Shown: piece after piece, positions 35,358 to 43,934 of the stretch
How the letters are laid out: the number at the start of each line of letters is the position of its first letter
Position numbering within the stretch: position 1 is the first letter of the stretch
Source: Alistipes onderdonkii
Lineage (GTDB): Bacteria > Bacteroidota > Bacteroidia > Bacteroidales > Rikenellaceae
DNA length: 64,000 bases
Direction of reading: 5' to 3'
NCBI RefSeq assembly: GCF_025145285.1
Contig: NZ_CP102251.1
Span: 310,001-374,000 of the forward strand
Translations under genes and position numbers: made by a program
The notes under the pieces: generated by a model
Database searches by the model: none
What the model was told of the DNA's origin: nothing
Seen by the model: the letters and a program-made list of their open reading frames with translations, nothing else

Positions 35358-38300
35358 ATGGAAATAGTTGCAAGTTTAATCAAACTTTTCTTCGGCTCGA
35401 AAGCCGACAAAGACCGTAAGCAGATCGAGCCTTACCTCGAGAAGATCAAGGCGGTATACCCTTCGATAGAAGCCCTTTCGAACGACGAGCTGCGCGCCCG
35501 GAGCGAGGCGCTGAAGAAGCAGATCGCCGATTTCATCGCCCGGGACGAGGCCGACATCGTGGAACTGAAGGCCAAGCTTGAACTGCCCGAAACCTCGCTG
35601 GAGGAGAAGGAGCGTATCTCGAAGGAGATCGACGAGACGACCAAACGCATCGACGAGAAGATCGAGGAGAAGCTCGACGAGATACTGCCCGAAGCCTTCG
35701 CCATCATGAAGGATACGGCACGCCGCTTCGCACAGAACGACGAGGTGGTCGTCACGGCAAACGATTTCGACCGGGATCTGGCCGCCGAGAAGGATTTCGT
35801 CCGTATCGAGGACGACAAGGCCGTCTATGCCAACCACTGGATGGCGGGCGGCAACGACCTGAAATGGGACATGATCCATTACGACGTACAGCTGTTCGGC
35901 GGCGTGGTGCTCCACAAGGGCAAGATCGCCGAGATGGCGACGGGTGAAGGAAAGACACTCGTAGCGACGCTCCCCGTATTCCTCAACGCGCTGGCCAAGA
36001 AGGGAGTGCACCTGGTCACGGTGAACAACTACCTGGCCAAGCGAGACTCGGAGTGGATGGGCCCGATGTACCAGTTCCACGGGCTTTCGGTAGCCTGCAT
36101 CGACGACACGCAGCCCAACTCCGACGCCCGCCGCAAGGCATACATGGCCGACATCACCTTCGGTACGAACAACGAATACGGCTTCGACTACCTGCGTGAC
36201 AACATGGCCTCGTCGCCGGCCGACCTGGTGCAGCGCAAGCACCACTTCGCCATCGTCGACGAGGTCGACTCGGTGCTGATCGACGACGCCCGTACGCCGC
36301 TCATCATCTCCGGCCCGGTACCCAAAGGCGACGACCAGCTCTTCGAGCAGTACTGCCCGGCCATCGACCATCTCTACAACCTGCAGAAAAACCTCGTGAC
36401 GGGCCTGCTGGCCGAGGCACGCCGGCTTATCTCGGAGGGCAAGAACGACGAGGGCGGCGTGAAGCTCTACCGTGCCCACAAGGGCCTGCCCAAGTACAAG
36501 CCGCTGATCAAATACCTCTCGGAAACGGGCGTCAAGGCGCTGATGCAGAAGACCGAGAACACCTACATGCAGGACAACAACCGCCGTATGCCGGAGATCA
36601 CCGACGACCTGTTCTTCGTCATCGACGAAAAACTCAACTCGGTGGAACTGACCGACAAGGGACACGAGGTGCTGTCGAAATATTTCAACGAGGACGGGTT
36701 CTTCGTGCTGCCCGACATCGGCGCCGAGGTGGCCGAGCTGGAAAAGAGCAACCTCTCGGACGAGGAGCGTGCGCAGAAGCGCGACCAGGTGGTCAACGAC
36801 TATTCGATCAAGTCGGAGCGCGTGCACACGATCCACCAGCTGCTGAAAGCCTACGCCATGTTCGAGAAAGACGTCGAATACGTGGTGATGGACAACAAGG
36901 TGAAGATCGTCGACGAACAGACGGGGCGTATCCTCGACGGGCGCCGCTATTCGGACGGCCTGCACCAGGCCATCGAGGCCAAGGAGCACGTGAAGGTCGA
37001 GGCTGCGACGCAGACCTTCGCAACGATCACGCTGCAGAACTATTTCCGCATGTACCACAAGCTGGCCGGTATGACCGGTACGGCCGAAACCGAGGCTTCG
37101 GAGTTCTGGAGCATCTATAAACTCGACGTCGTGGTGATCCCGACGAACCGCCCGGTGATCCGCGACGACCGCCAGGATTTGATTTACAAGACCAAGCGTG
37201 AGAAATACAACGCCGTGATCGAGGAGATCGTGAAGCTGGTCGAGGCGGGACGCCCCGTACTGGTGGGTACTACCTCGGTCGAGATTTCGGAGTTGCTGAG
37301 CCGTATGCTCAAGCTCCGCGGCATCAAGCATAACGTCCTCAATGCCAAGCAACACCAGCTGGAGGCGCAGGTCGTGGCCGAGGCGGGCCGCTCGGGACAG
37401 GTGACCATCGCCACCAACATGGCCGGCCGCGGTACCGACATCAAGCTGACGCCCGAGGTCAAGGCAGCCGGAGGTCTTGCGATCATCGGCACCGAACGCC
37501 ACGAAAGCCGCCGCGTCGACCGCCAGCTGCGCGGACGTGCCGGACGTCAGGGCGACCCCGGATCGTCGCAGTTCTTCGTATCGCTCGAAGACGACCTGAT
37601 GCGCCTGTTCGGGTCGGGCCGCATCGCCTCGATGATGGATCGCATGGGGCTGAAAGAGGGCGAGGTGATTCAGGCCGGCATGATGACGCGAGCCATCGAG
37701 CGCGCCCAGAAGAAGGTCGAGGAGAACAACTTCGGCATCCGCAAACGCCTGCTGGAATACGACGACGTGATGAACTCGCAGCGCGAGGTGATCTACACGC
37801 GCCGCCGCCACGCGCTCTACGGCGAGCGGATCGAAATCGACCTGAATAACATCATGTACGACTACGCAGACAACTTCGTGGAGGTCAACCGCGGCATCGA
37901 ATTCGAGGATTTCCGGTTCGAGCTGATCCGCGAAGTCGCCATCGAGCCCTCGTTCGACGAGGCGACCTACGGCTCCGCAAAACCTGCCGAACAGGCCGAA
38001 CTGATCGTAAAAGACCTCAAGGATGCCTATGCACGCCGCGCGAAATCCGTGGCCGACACGGTACGCCCCGTGATGGAGCGCATCTACGAGGATCGAAAAG
38101 ACCAGCTGGATTCGAACATCTATTTCCCGATCACCGACGGCCACCTGGGTTACAACGTCCCGGTAAACCTGCTGAAATGCAAGAATTCGGATGGGGCGGA
38201 GATCTTCAGGGTATTCTCGAAGGTGGTGATGTTCACCTCGATCGACGACGCTTGGCGCGAGCACCTGCGCGAGATGGACGACCTGCGCCAAAGCGTGCAG

Positions 38301-38651
38301 AATGCCACCTACGAGCAGAAAGACCCGCTGCTGATCTACAAGTTCGAATCGTTCGGGCTGTTCTCGAAGATGATCGTCAAGGTCAACCGCGACGTGCTGG
38401 CCATCCTCAACAAAGCCTACATCCCGGTGCGCGACCAGAACGCCGAGGCCGTACAGCGGGAGCGTCAGGAGCGTGCCAAAGTCGACGTCAACAAGTTGCA
38501 GGCCTCGCGCATGCAGGCTGCGGCTCAGGCCGGGCAGCAGGACAAACAGAAACCGATGCCCGTGCATGTCGAGAAGAAGGTCGGCCGCAACGACCCGTGC
38601 CCCTGCGGAAGCGGCAAGAAATACAAGCAGTGCCACGGAAAAGGAATTTAA
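35358..38651 (+). CDS. secA: Preprotein translocase ATPase SecA
   Basis: SecA drives post-translational export through SecYEG. The 1097-residue protein has Walker A EMATGEGKTLVATLP, VITVNNYLAKRD-type and NEYGFDYLRDNM motifs, IVDEVDSVLIDDARTP, helicase motif ATNMAGRGTDIKL and RQLRGRAGRQGDPG. The C-terminal zinc-binding SEC-C tail is DPCPCGSGKKYKQCHG. An acidic/basic coiled insertion near residues 60-110 and the long length are normal for Bacteroidota SecA. Confidence 0.98.
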   Translation: MEIVASLIKLFFGSKADKDRKQIEPYLEKIKAVYPSIEALSNDELRARSEALKKQIADFIARDEADIVELKAKLELPETSLEEKERISKEIDETTKRIDEKIEEKLDEILPEAFAIMKDTARRFAQNDEVVVTANDFDRDLAAEKDFVRIEDDKAVYANHWMAGGNDLKWDMIHYDVQLFGGVVLHKGKIAEMATGEGKTLVATLPVFLNALAKKGVHLVTVNNYLAKRDSEWMGPMYQFHGLSVACIDDTQPNSDARRKAYMADITFGTNNEYGFDYLRDNMASSPADLVQRKHHFAIVDEVDSVLIDDARTPLIISGPVPKGDDQLFEQYCPAIDHLYNLQKNLVTGLLAEARRLISEGKNDEGGVKLYRAHKGLPKYKPLIKYLSETGVKALMQKTENTYMQDNNRRMPEITDDLFFVIDEKLNSVELTDKGHEVLSKYFNEDGFFVLPDIGAEVAELEKSNLSDEERAQKRDQVVNDYSIKSERVHTIHQLLKAYAMFEKDVEYVVMDNKVKIVDEQTGRILDGRRYSDGLHQAIEAKEHVKVEAATQTFATITLQNYFRMYHKLAGMTGTAETEASEFWSIYKLDVVVIPTNRPVIRDDRQDLIYKTKREKYNAVIEEIVKLVEAGRPVLVGTTSVEISELLSRMLKLRGIKHNVLNAKQHQLEAQVVAEAGRSGQVTIATNMAGRGTDIKLTPEVKAAGGLAIIGTERHESRRVDRQLRGRAGRQGDPGSSQFFVSLEDDLMRLFGSGRIASMMDRMGLKEGEVIQAGMMTRAIERAQKKVEENNFGIRKRLLEYDDVMNSQREVIYTRRRHALYGERIEIDLNNIMYDYADNFVEVNRGIEFEDFRFELIREVAIEPSFDEATYGSAKPAEQAELIVKDLKDAYARRAKSVADTVRPVMERIYEDRKDQLDSNIYFPITDGHLGYNVPVNLLKCKNSDGAEIFRVFSKVVMFTSIDDAWREHLREMDDLRQSVQNATYEQKDPLLIYKFESFGLFSKMIVKVNRDVLAILNKAYIPVRDQNAEAVQRERQERAKVDVNKLQASRMQAAAQAGQQDKQKPMPVHVEKKVGRNDPCPCGSGKKYKQCHGKGI

Positions 38652-38688
38652 CCAAATTTAACCACCTGCAAACAAGTTCTTCCGTACG

Positions 38689-39891
38689 GTGAAAACCCTG
38701 GTAAAATACAGCATAACGGCCGCGGCATTCTGCCTTGCCTGCGGGGCGGGCCGCGCAGCTGCGCAGCAACAAGGCAAAGCCCCGAAGCAATACGACGTGG
38801 CGGCCTATGTCTACCCCGCCTATGTGTCGGACGACCCGCGCCTGCGGCCTTTCTGGCCGATGGGGATCGGGGAATGGGAAACCGTCATGACCATGCAGCA
38901 ACGCAATCCGGGGCACTACTGGGATCGCAAACCGCTGTGGGGCTATGTCAACGAAGCCGATCCGGCAGTGATGTCGATGGAGATCGAGCAGGCGACCCGT
39001 CACGGCGTGAACGTCTTTATTTTCGACTGGTACTGGTACGACGGACGGCCTTTCATGGAGACCACGCTCGACAACGGGTTCCTGAAGGCCGGCAACGTGG
39101 ACAAAATGCGGTTTTACCTCATGTGGGCCAACCACGACGTACTCAACCACTGGGATACGCGCCTGGCGCGGGTACACGAGCAGAATGTGATCTGGACGGG
39201 AAAGGTCGACCGCGAGGAGTTCGAAAAGATATGCCGGCGGAACATCGAAAAGTATTTCAAGCACCCGCAATACTACAAGATCGACGGCAAGCCGGTCTTC
39301 ATGGTCTACGACCTGCCGCAACTGATCGCGGGACTGGGCGGCGTGGAGCAGACGGCCGATGCCCTGAAATGGTTCAAGAAGGAGGTGAAGAAAGCCGGGT
39401 TCCCGGGGCTGGAACTCCAGTTTGCCATGTGGTCGATCAATCTCAACTACAGCGGGTTCGATGGCAGCAAAACGGAAAACCCGGCAAACGATTTCATCGG
39501 CACGCTGGGATTCACCGGCACCACGCACTACCAGTTCGCGCATTTCGCCAACGTCGACCAGGACTACCTGGCCATCCTGGAGCAGGTGCGCGACGAATGG
39601 GCGAGGATCGACGCCACGTACGATTTCATCTACTACCCGCATATCAGCGTCGGCTGGGACAACAGCCCCCGCACGGGGCACAGCGCCGTCGTGAAGAACA
39701 ACACGCCGGAAAATTTCGCCAAGGGGCTCCGCATGGCGCGTGAGTACATCGACGCGCATCCCGACCGGGCACCGCTGATTACGGTCAACAGCTGGAACGA
39801 ATGGACGGAGACCAGCTACCTGATGCCCTGCAACGTATTCGGGTACGGGTATCTCGAAGCCGTCAAAAAGGTATTCATCGACATGCAATAA
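38689..39891 (+). CDS. Secreted WbsX/GH99-like protein
   Basis: The 400-residue protein starts with GTG (MKTLVKYSITAAAF) and has a signal peptide to about residue 26. The mature part matches the WbsX/GH99-like family: YDVAAYVYPAYVSDDP, GVNVFIFDWYWYDGRPF, GKPVFMVYDL and NSWNEWTETSYLMP near the C-terminus, with Glu in NEW as a conserved acid. WbsX is usually a cytoplasmic glycan enzyme and GH99 an endo-mannanase; the export signal favours a hydrolase. The gene lies 37 nt downstream of secA. Confidence 0.8.
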   Translation: MKTLVKYSITAAAFCLACGAGRAAAQQQGKAPKQYDVAAYVYPAYVSDDPRLRPFWPMGIGEWETVMTMQQRNPGHYWDRKPLWGYVNEADPAVMSMEIEQATRHGVNVFIFDWYWYDGRPFMETTLDNGFLKAGNVDKMRFYLMWANHDVLNHWDTRLARVHEQNVIWTGKVDREEFEKICRRNIEKYFKHPQYYKIDGKPVFMVYDLPQLIAGLGGVEQTADALKWFKKEVKKAGFPGLELQFAMWSINLNYSGFDGSKTENPANDFIGTLGFTGTTHYQFAHFANVDQDYLAILEQVRDEWARIDATYDFIYYPHISVGWDNSPRTGHSAVVKNNTPENFAKGLRMAREYIDAHPDRAPLITVNSWNEWTETSYLMPCNVFGYGYLEAVKKVFIDMQ

Positions 39892-39902
39892 GCCTCCCGC
39901 AC

Positions 39903-39912
39903 GGAGGAGGAG
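39903..39912 (+). promoter_or_regulatory. Strong Shine-Dalgarno for dCMP deaminase
   Basis: GGAGGAGGAG lies 8 nt before the ATG at 39921. Such a strong SD is rare among the starts in this window. Confidence 0.6.
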
Positions 39913-39920
39913 AACGGATT

Positions 39921-40358
39921 ATGGGTTACAACGAGGAAAAACAACGCCAGCTGGACATGCGTTACCTGCGCATGGCCCGCATCTGGGCTGAAAATTCGTA
40001 CTGCGTACGACGCAAGGTCGGGGCGCTGATCGTCAAGGACAAGATGATCATTTCCGACGGTTACAACGGCACGCCCTCGGGCTTCGAGAATGTCTGCGAG
40101 GACGAGACCGGCAAGACCAAGCCCTATGTACTCCATGCCGAAGCGAACGCCATCACGAAGGTCGCCAAAAGCGCCAATAACTGCGACGGCTCGACGCTCT
40201 ACATCACCGCGGCGCCCTGCATCGAATGTTCGAAACTCATCATCCAGGCCGGTATCAAGCGGGTGGTTTACTGCGAGGAATACCGCTCTGAAGAGGGGCT
40301 CGACCTGCTGCGCAAGGTCGGCATCGAATGTGTACAGCGCGAAATCGACGAACGCTGA
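39921..40358 (+). CDS. Deoxycytidylate deaminase family protein
   Basis: The 145-residue zinc deaminase has the HAEANAITK motif (zinc His and catalytic Glu) and TAAPCIECSKLII (two zinc Cys). KVGALIVKDKMIISDGYNGTPSGFEN is the substrate region (quoted in part: GYNGTPSGF). It converts dCMP to dUMP for thymidylate synthesis. Family members of this length match Bacteroidota dCMP deaminases. The start at 39921 is fixed by the strong SD. The next gene begins 10 nt after its stop. Confidence 0.92.
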   Translation: MGYNEEKQRQLDMRYLRMARIWAENSYCVRRKVGALIVKDKMIISDGYNGTPSGFENVCEDETGKTKPYVLHAEANAITKVAKSANNCDGSTLYITAAPCIECSKLIIQAGIKRVVYCEEYRSEEGLDLLRKVGIECVQREIDER

Positions 40359-40368
40359 CATCCGGCCT

Positions 40369-40845
40369 GTGAAACGGATACCCCTGTTGCTCACCGCCCT
40401 GCTCTGCATATCCGGCGGGCTCGTCTCCTCGCGGGGACAGGAGCCTTCGGCACTGCACCCTGCAAGCATCGAGGCCGCGATACCGGCCTATCTCTACTGC
40501 GAAATCATCGGCAGCCACCTGCCCTCCTACCGGGGCGATGGCGTACTTTTCGACTTCGGGCAAAAGACCGAAGCATGGGCATACAACTGGCTGACGGACG
40601 CCGAGGGACACAAACTGGTCTTCGGGTCGGTCGTCGAGGCACTCAACTACATGGTCAGCCGGGGTTGGGAATTCGTACAGGCTTACGTCTCGGGGAATGA
40701 GCACCAAACCACGCATTTCCTGCTGCGACGTGCCTCCTCATGCCTGTCCGACACGGAAAAACGGCTGTTGCTTGCTGAACCCCGCACGCATAAGGAGGCG
40801 CCCGAAAAGAGAAAAAAGGGAAAACGACAGGAAAAAGAGCCGTGA
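40369..40845 (+). CDS. Exported hypothetical protein (GTG start)
   Basis: The 158-residue protein uses GTG at 40369 (MKRIPLLLTALLCISGG) and has a Sec signal peptide to about residue 23. The mature part contains AYLYCEIIGSHLPSYRGDGVLFDFGQ and a region that looks like an RNase-III-independent globular fold with no known motif. It resembles secreted Bacteroidota proteins of unknown function. The C-terminus is a Lys/Arg/Glu tail, and the TGA stop is inside the loop of the terminator. Confidence 0.7.
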   Translation: MKRIPLLLTALLCISGGLVSSRGQEPSALHPASIEAAIPAYLYCEIIGSHLPSYRGDGVLFDFGQKTEAWAYNWLTDAEGHKLVFGSVVEALNYMVSRGWEFVQAYVSGNEHQTTHFLLRRASSCLSDTEKRLLLAEPRTHKEAPEKRKKGKRQEKEP

Positions 40846-40859
40846 ACCGGCTCTTTTTT
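40832..40859 (+). terminator. Terminator containing the stop codon in its loop
   Basis: An 11-bp stem AAAAAGAGCCG/CGGCTCTTTTT has the loop TGAAC, whose TGA is the stop codon of the preceding gene. Confidence 0.9.
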
Positions 40860-40920
40860 TTACTTCCTCCTTTCCCGGATGCGTATCGGTAAGTTATTTG
40901 CATTTCCCGAATAAAGCCCT

Positions 40921-40928
40921 TATCTTTA
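40921..40928 (+). promoter_or_regulatory. SDR gene -7-like box (TATCTTTA)
   Basis: TATCTTTA differs from TAnnTTTG at the last base and lies 28 nt before the ATG at 40957. Confidence 0.4.
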
Positions 40929-40956
40929 AGAGGTGAATCATCAAAAACCGACCGGT

Positions 40957-41691
40957 ATGAAACGTATCGTCATCATAGGCGCCACATCGGGCATAGGGCT
41001 CGAAGTGGCGACGCTGTGCATCCGCGAAGGATGGCGCGTAGGCGCAGCAGGAAGGCGTGAAGAGGCGCTCGAAGCGCTCCGCGCCACAGCTCCCGAACAG
41101 GTTGAGACCGAACCGCTGGACATCACGCACGACGACGCACCCGGACAGCTCGCCCGCCTGATCGACAAGCTGGGCGGCATGGACATCTACCTGCATTGCT
41201 CGGGCATCGGCAAGCGGAACACCGGCCTGCTGCCGGAGATCGAACTCGACACCCTGCGCACCAACGGCGAAGGGTTCGTGCGCATGGTTACGGCGGCTTT
41301 CGGCTATTTCCGGGCCAACGGAGGCGGGCACCTGGCCGTCATCAGTTCGATCGCAGGCACGAAGGGGCTCGGAAGCGCCCCGGCCTACTCGGCTACCAAG
41401 CGCATGCAGAACACCTATATCGACGCGCTGGCGCAGCTCGCGCATATGGAGAAACTCGGCATCCGCTTCACGGACATCCGCCCGGGTTTCGTCGCCACCC
41501 CGTTGCTGGCGGGCGACGGGCACTACCCGATGCTGATGGAAACCGGAAAGGTTGCCGCACGCATCATGCGGGTATTGAAACGCCGGCGCCGCAGGGTGGT
41601 CATCGACCGCCGCTATGCCGTTCTGGTATTTTTCTGGAAGCTGATCCCCGAGTGGTTGTGGGAGCGCATGGCTGTCAGGACAAAAGGATAA
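40957..41691 (+). CDS. Short-chain dehydrogenase/reductase
   Basis: The 244-residue SDR has the cofactor motif IGATSGIGLEVA, VISSIAGTKGLGSAPAYSATK with the Ser-Tyr-Lys catalytic set, and DIRPGFVATPLL. It probably reduces or oxidises a carbonyl/hydroxyl substrate; specificity cannot be told. The C-terminal FFWKLIPEWLWERMAV is hydrophobic and basic, suggesting membrane association. Met at 40957 is chosen; a GTG at 40933 adds eight residues. Confidence 0.9.
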   Translation: MKRIVIIGATSGIGLEVATLCIREGWRVGAAGRREEALEALRATAPEQVETEPLDITHDDAPGQLARLIDKLGGMDIYLHCSGIGKRNTGLLPEIELDTLRTNGEGFVRMVTAAFGYFRANGGGHLAVISSIAGTKGLGSAPAYSATKRMQNTYIDALAQLAHMEKLGIRFTDIRPGFVATPLLAGDGHYPMLMETGKVAARIMRVLKRRRRRVVIDRRYAVLVFFWKLIPEWLWERMAVRTKG

Positions 41692-41708
41692 CCCTGTTCA
41701 CACCGCAA

Positions 41709-41739
41709 AAGCCGCGCCCCCGAAAAAGGAGCGCGGCTT
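41709..41739. terminator. Bidirectional terminator between SDR and CPBP genes
   Basis: A 9-bp stem AAGCCGCGC/GCGCGGCTT encloses a 13-nt loop, followed by AATTTAAT. It lies between convergent genes. Confidence 0.75.
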
Positions 41740-41758
41740 AATTTAATATATTCGTCCG

Positions 41759-42475
41759 TCAGTCGCAGAGTGCGCCCAGCAGGAATAACGCGGGAGGCAG
41801 GTTGCAAAGCATGTGCGCGCCCAATGCCCATCCAAAGCCGAGGTTCACGCGCAGATAGACAAAGACGCACCCGGAGAAAAAGAGCCCCAGCACATACAAT
41901 AGCACATAGGGCAGCAGGCCCCAGGTAAGCGCCGAAGCGGAAAGCAGGTGTACAGAGGCAAAAACCACCGTCGAAGCCCACATCGCCGGGCGCAGCCACC
42001 GATCCCGTTTCGACAACCAAAACCCGTCCGTCGTAAACCCGTAAACCCCCGCCGCAACGGCAATCCAGACCGGAAGCGCCCAGTAACGGGCATTCGCCAC
42101 GTCGGCAAAAAACAGCATCCAATCGGCAAAAAAATAGGCCAACGCCCCTAATCCCGCAGCTATATGCCACCTCCGGAACGAAAGCCCCAGCCGGAAAGCA
42201 CACTCTTCGACGAACGGTGCAAGCAATAGCACGTGCGGCACGGCGCGCCATCCCATTTCGGAAACCATCGATTCCGGCGTACGCGCACCGAGCATCCCCG
42301 CGGCATCGAGCCCCCAGCCCCATTCGTACAGAGCCGCGCCGGACTTTTGCAGCAGCATGGCGGCAATCCGCGTCACGATGAAGAACAGCGCGGCATAGAG
42401 CAATATTCCGCTCACGCTTTTGGTGTTCCGCTCATCGGTACGGTTCAGGATAAAAGGCTTTATTCTCGGTTCCAT
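41759..42475 (-). CDS. CPBP family intramembrane metalloprotease
   Basis: The 238-residue polytopic protein has the CPBP (Abi/CAAX protease) motif VEECAFRLGLSFR, giving the paired Glu and Arg, and downstream His in ASVHLLSA and GAHMLCNLPP. Five to six transmembrane segments are predicted. CPBP proteases cleave membrane or prenylated peptides, and some confer bacteriocin self-immunity. No bacteriocin gene is evident nearby, so the role is unknown. Confidence 0.88.
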   Translation of the reverse strand: MEPRIKPFILNRTDERNTKSVSGILLYAALFFIVTRIAAMLLQKSGAALYEWGWGLDAAGMLGARTPESMVSEMGWRAVPHVLLLAPFVEECAFRLGLSFRRWHIAAGLGALAYFFADWMLFFADVANARYWALPVWIAVAAGVYGFTTDGFWLSKRDRWLRPAMWASTVVFASVHLLSASALTWGLLPYVLLYVLGLFFSGCVFVYLRVNLGFGWALGAHMLCNLPPALFLLGALCD

Positions 42476-42498
42476 ATTTCCCCGGTCGGGTTGCGGGT

Positions 42499-42544
42499 AA
42501 AAAATCGCCGCAGCGGAAGCACCTCACACGTGCCCGCTGCGGCG
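42499..42544 (-). terminator. ssb terminator
   Basis: An 11-bp stem CGCCGCAGCGG/CCGCTGCGGCG is followed on the minus strand by ATTTTTT. Confidence 0.88.
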
Positions 42545-42635
42545 TAAAACATTCGAAAAGGACAACCGGCACCGCCGGGACGCCCGTGCCTTTTTCCGCA
42601 CCTCCCCGCCATGCCGCCGTCCGCACCTCACGGCA

Positions 42636-43124
42636 TCAGAACGGCAGGTCGTCGGGATCGTCTGCCGGAACGGCCGGCGCGGCGGGTTGCTGCGCCGCCG
42701 GCTGCTGGGATCCCCCCTGGGCAGGTTGTCCGTAAGCCGGGGCTTGCTGTTGCGAACCATACCCGGAAGGGGCTCCGTCCGAGGCCGGGTTGTCGCTGCG
42801 GCGTCCCAGCAGGTTCATCACATCGGCCAGTATCTCGGTCGTATAACGCTTGTTATTATCCTTGTCCATCCACTCGCGGGTGCGCAGGCGCCCCTCGACA
42901 TAGATCTGGGTTCCCTTGCGGACATATTTGTCCACGACGTCGGCAAGGCCGCGCCACAGCGTGACCGTGTGCCACTCGGTGTGCTCCTTGGCCTCGTTGG
43001 CCTGACGGTCGAACAAGCGTTCGGTCGTGGCCAGGCGGATGCGGGCGACCTTCACGCCGCTCTCGGTGGTGCGGACTTCGGGGTCGATGCCCACGTTGCC
43101 CACCAGAATCACTTTGTTTACCAT
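42636..43124 (-). CDS. ssb: Single-stranded DNA-binding protein
   Basis: The 162-residue protein has the SSB OB fold (MVNKVILVGNVGIDPEVR, TEWHTVTLWRGLADVVDKYV, VRKGTQIYVEGRLRTREWMD). A Gly/Gln/Ala/Pro-rich linker leads to the acidic partner-binding tip DDPDDLPF. Its start is 4 nt after the purine nucleoside phosphorylase stop, so it is the last gene of an lpxK-PNP-ssb operon. Confidence 0.97.
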   Translation of the reverse strand: MVNKVILVGNVGIDPEVRTTESGVKVARIRLATTERLFDRQANEAKEHTEWHTVTLWRGLADVVDKYVRKGTQIYVEGRLRTREWMDKDNNKRYTTEILADVMNLLGRRSDNPASDGAPSGYGSQQQAPAYGQPAQGGSQQPAAQQPAAPAVPADDPDDLPF

Positions 43125-43127
43125 ATC

Positions 43128-43934
43128 TTACAGCTGTTTTATCATACGTTTGAAGAGCACTTCCATCTTGATGCCGGCCTTCTTACCCTGCCGCTGCACG
43201 TCCTCGTGGTCACCCACCTCGTCCGAAAGGCCGCAGTTGGTGATGACCGAGACGCCGAAGACCGGGATCGACATGTGGCGCGCCACGATCACCTCGGGCA
43301 CGGTCGACATACCGGCCGCATCGCCGCCGATATTCTTGAAATAACGGTACTCGGCCTGCGTTTCGAACGTCGGGCCCGTGCCGCCGACATAAACGCCGTA
43401 CTGGAGTTTGATGTTCTCCTCCTCGGCGATGGCCGTGGCCTTGGCGATCAGCGCCTTGTCGTAACAGTTGTGCATGTCCGGGAAGCGGGGCCCCAACTCG
43501 GCGATGTTACGGCCGATCAGCGGGTTGGGCATCAGGTTGATATGGTCGGTGATGACCATCAGGTCGCCCACGCGGAACGAGGTATTGATCCCGCCCGAAG
43601 CGTTCGACACGAAGAGGTATTTGATGCCCAGCTGCTGCATGACGCGCACCGGGAAAGTCACCTGCTGCATCGTGTAGCCCTCGTAGTAGTGGAAGCGCCC
43701 CTGCATGGCTACGACCTTGCGACCCTCGACCGTGCCGAAGATCATACGCCCCTTGTGCCCCTCGACGGTCGAAACGGGGAAACCCGGGATATCTTTGTAT
43801 TCGATGGCGAATGCAGTGTCGATCTTATCGGCGAAACCGCCCAGGCCGGTGCCGAGGATGATGCCCACCTCCGGGGCGAAAGAACTCGTGGCGGCGTCGA
43901 TAAAAGCCGCTGTTTTTTTAATTTCCTCTAACAT
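43128..43934 (-). CDS. Purine nucleoside phosphorylase
   Basis: The 268-residue trimeric-type PNP has LGTGLGGFADKI, phosphate-site GRFHYYEGY, NASGGINTSF and GMSTVPEVIVARHM with the purine-site region SVITNCGLSDEV. It splits purine nucleosides with phosphate to base and ribose 1-phosphate. Its start overlaps the lpxK 3' end by 17 nt, giving strong translational coupling. Confidence 0.94.
   Translation of the reverse strand: MLEEIKKTAAFIDAATSSFAPEVGIILGTGLGGFADKIDTAFAIEYKDIPGFPVSTVEGHKGRMIFGTVEGRKVVAMQGRFHYYEGYTMQQVTFPVRVMQQLGIKYLFVSNASGGINTSFRVGDLMVITDHINLMPNPLIGRNIAELGPRFPDMHNCYDKALIAKATAIAEEENIKLQYGVYVGGTGPTFETQAEYRYFKNIGGDAAGMSTVPEVIVARHMSIPVFGVSVITNCGLSDEVGDHEDVQRQGKKAGIKMEVLFKRMIKQL

Noticed and set aside
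35376..38636. 1086-codon minus-strand frame opposite secA
   Set aside because: It mirrors secA exactly in extent and has low-complexity His/Arg/Asp-rich sequence without motifs.
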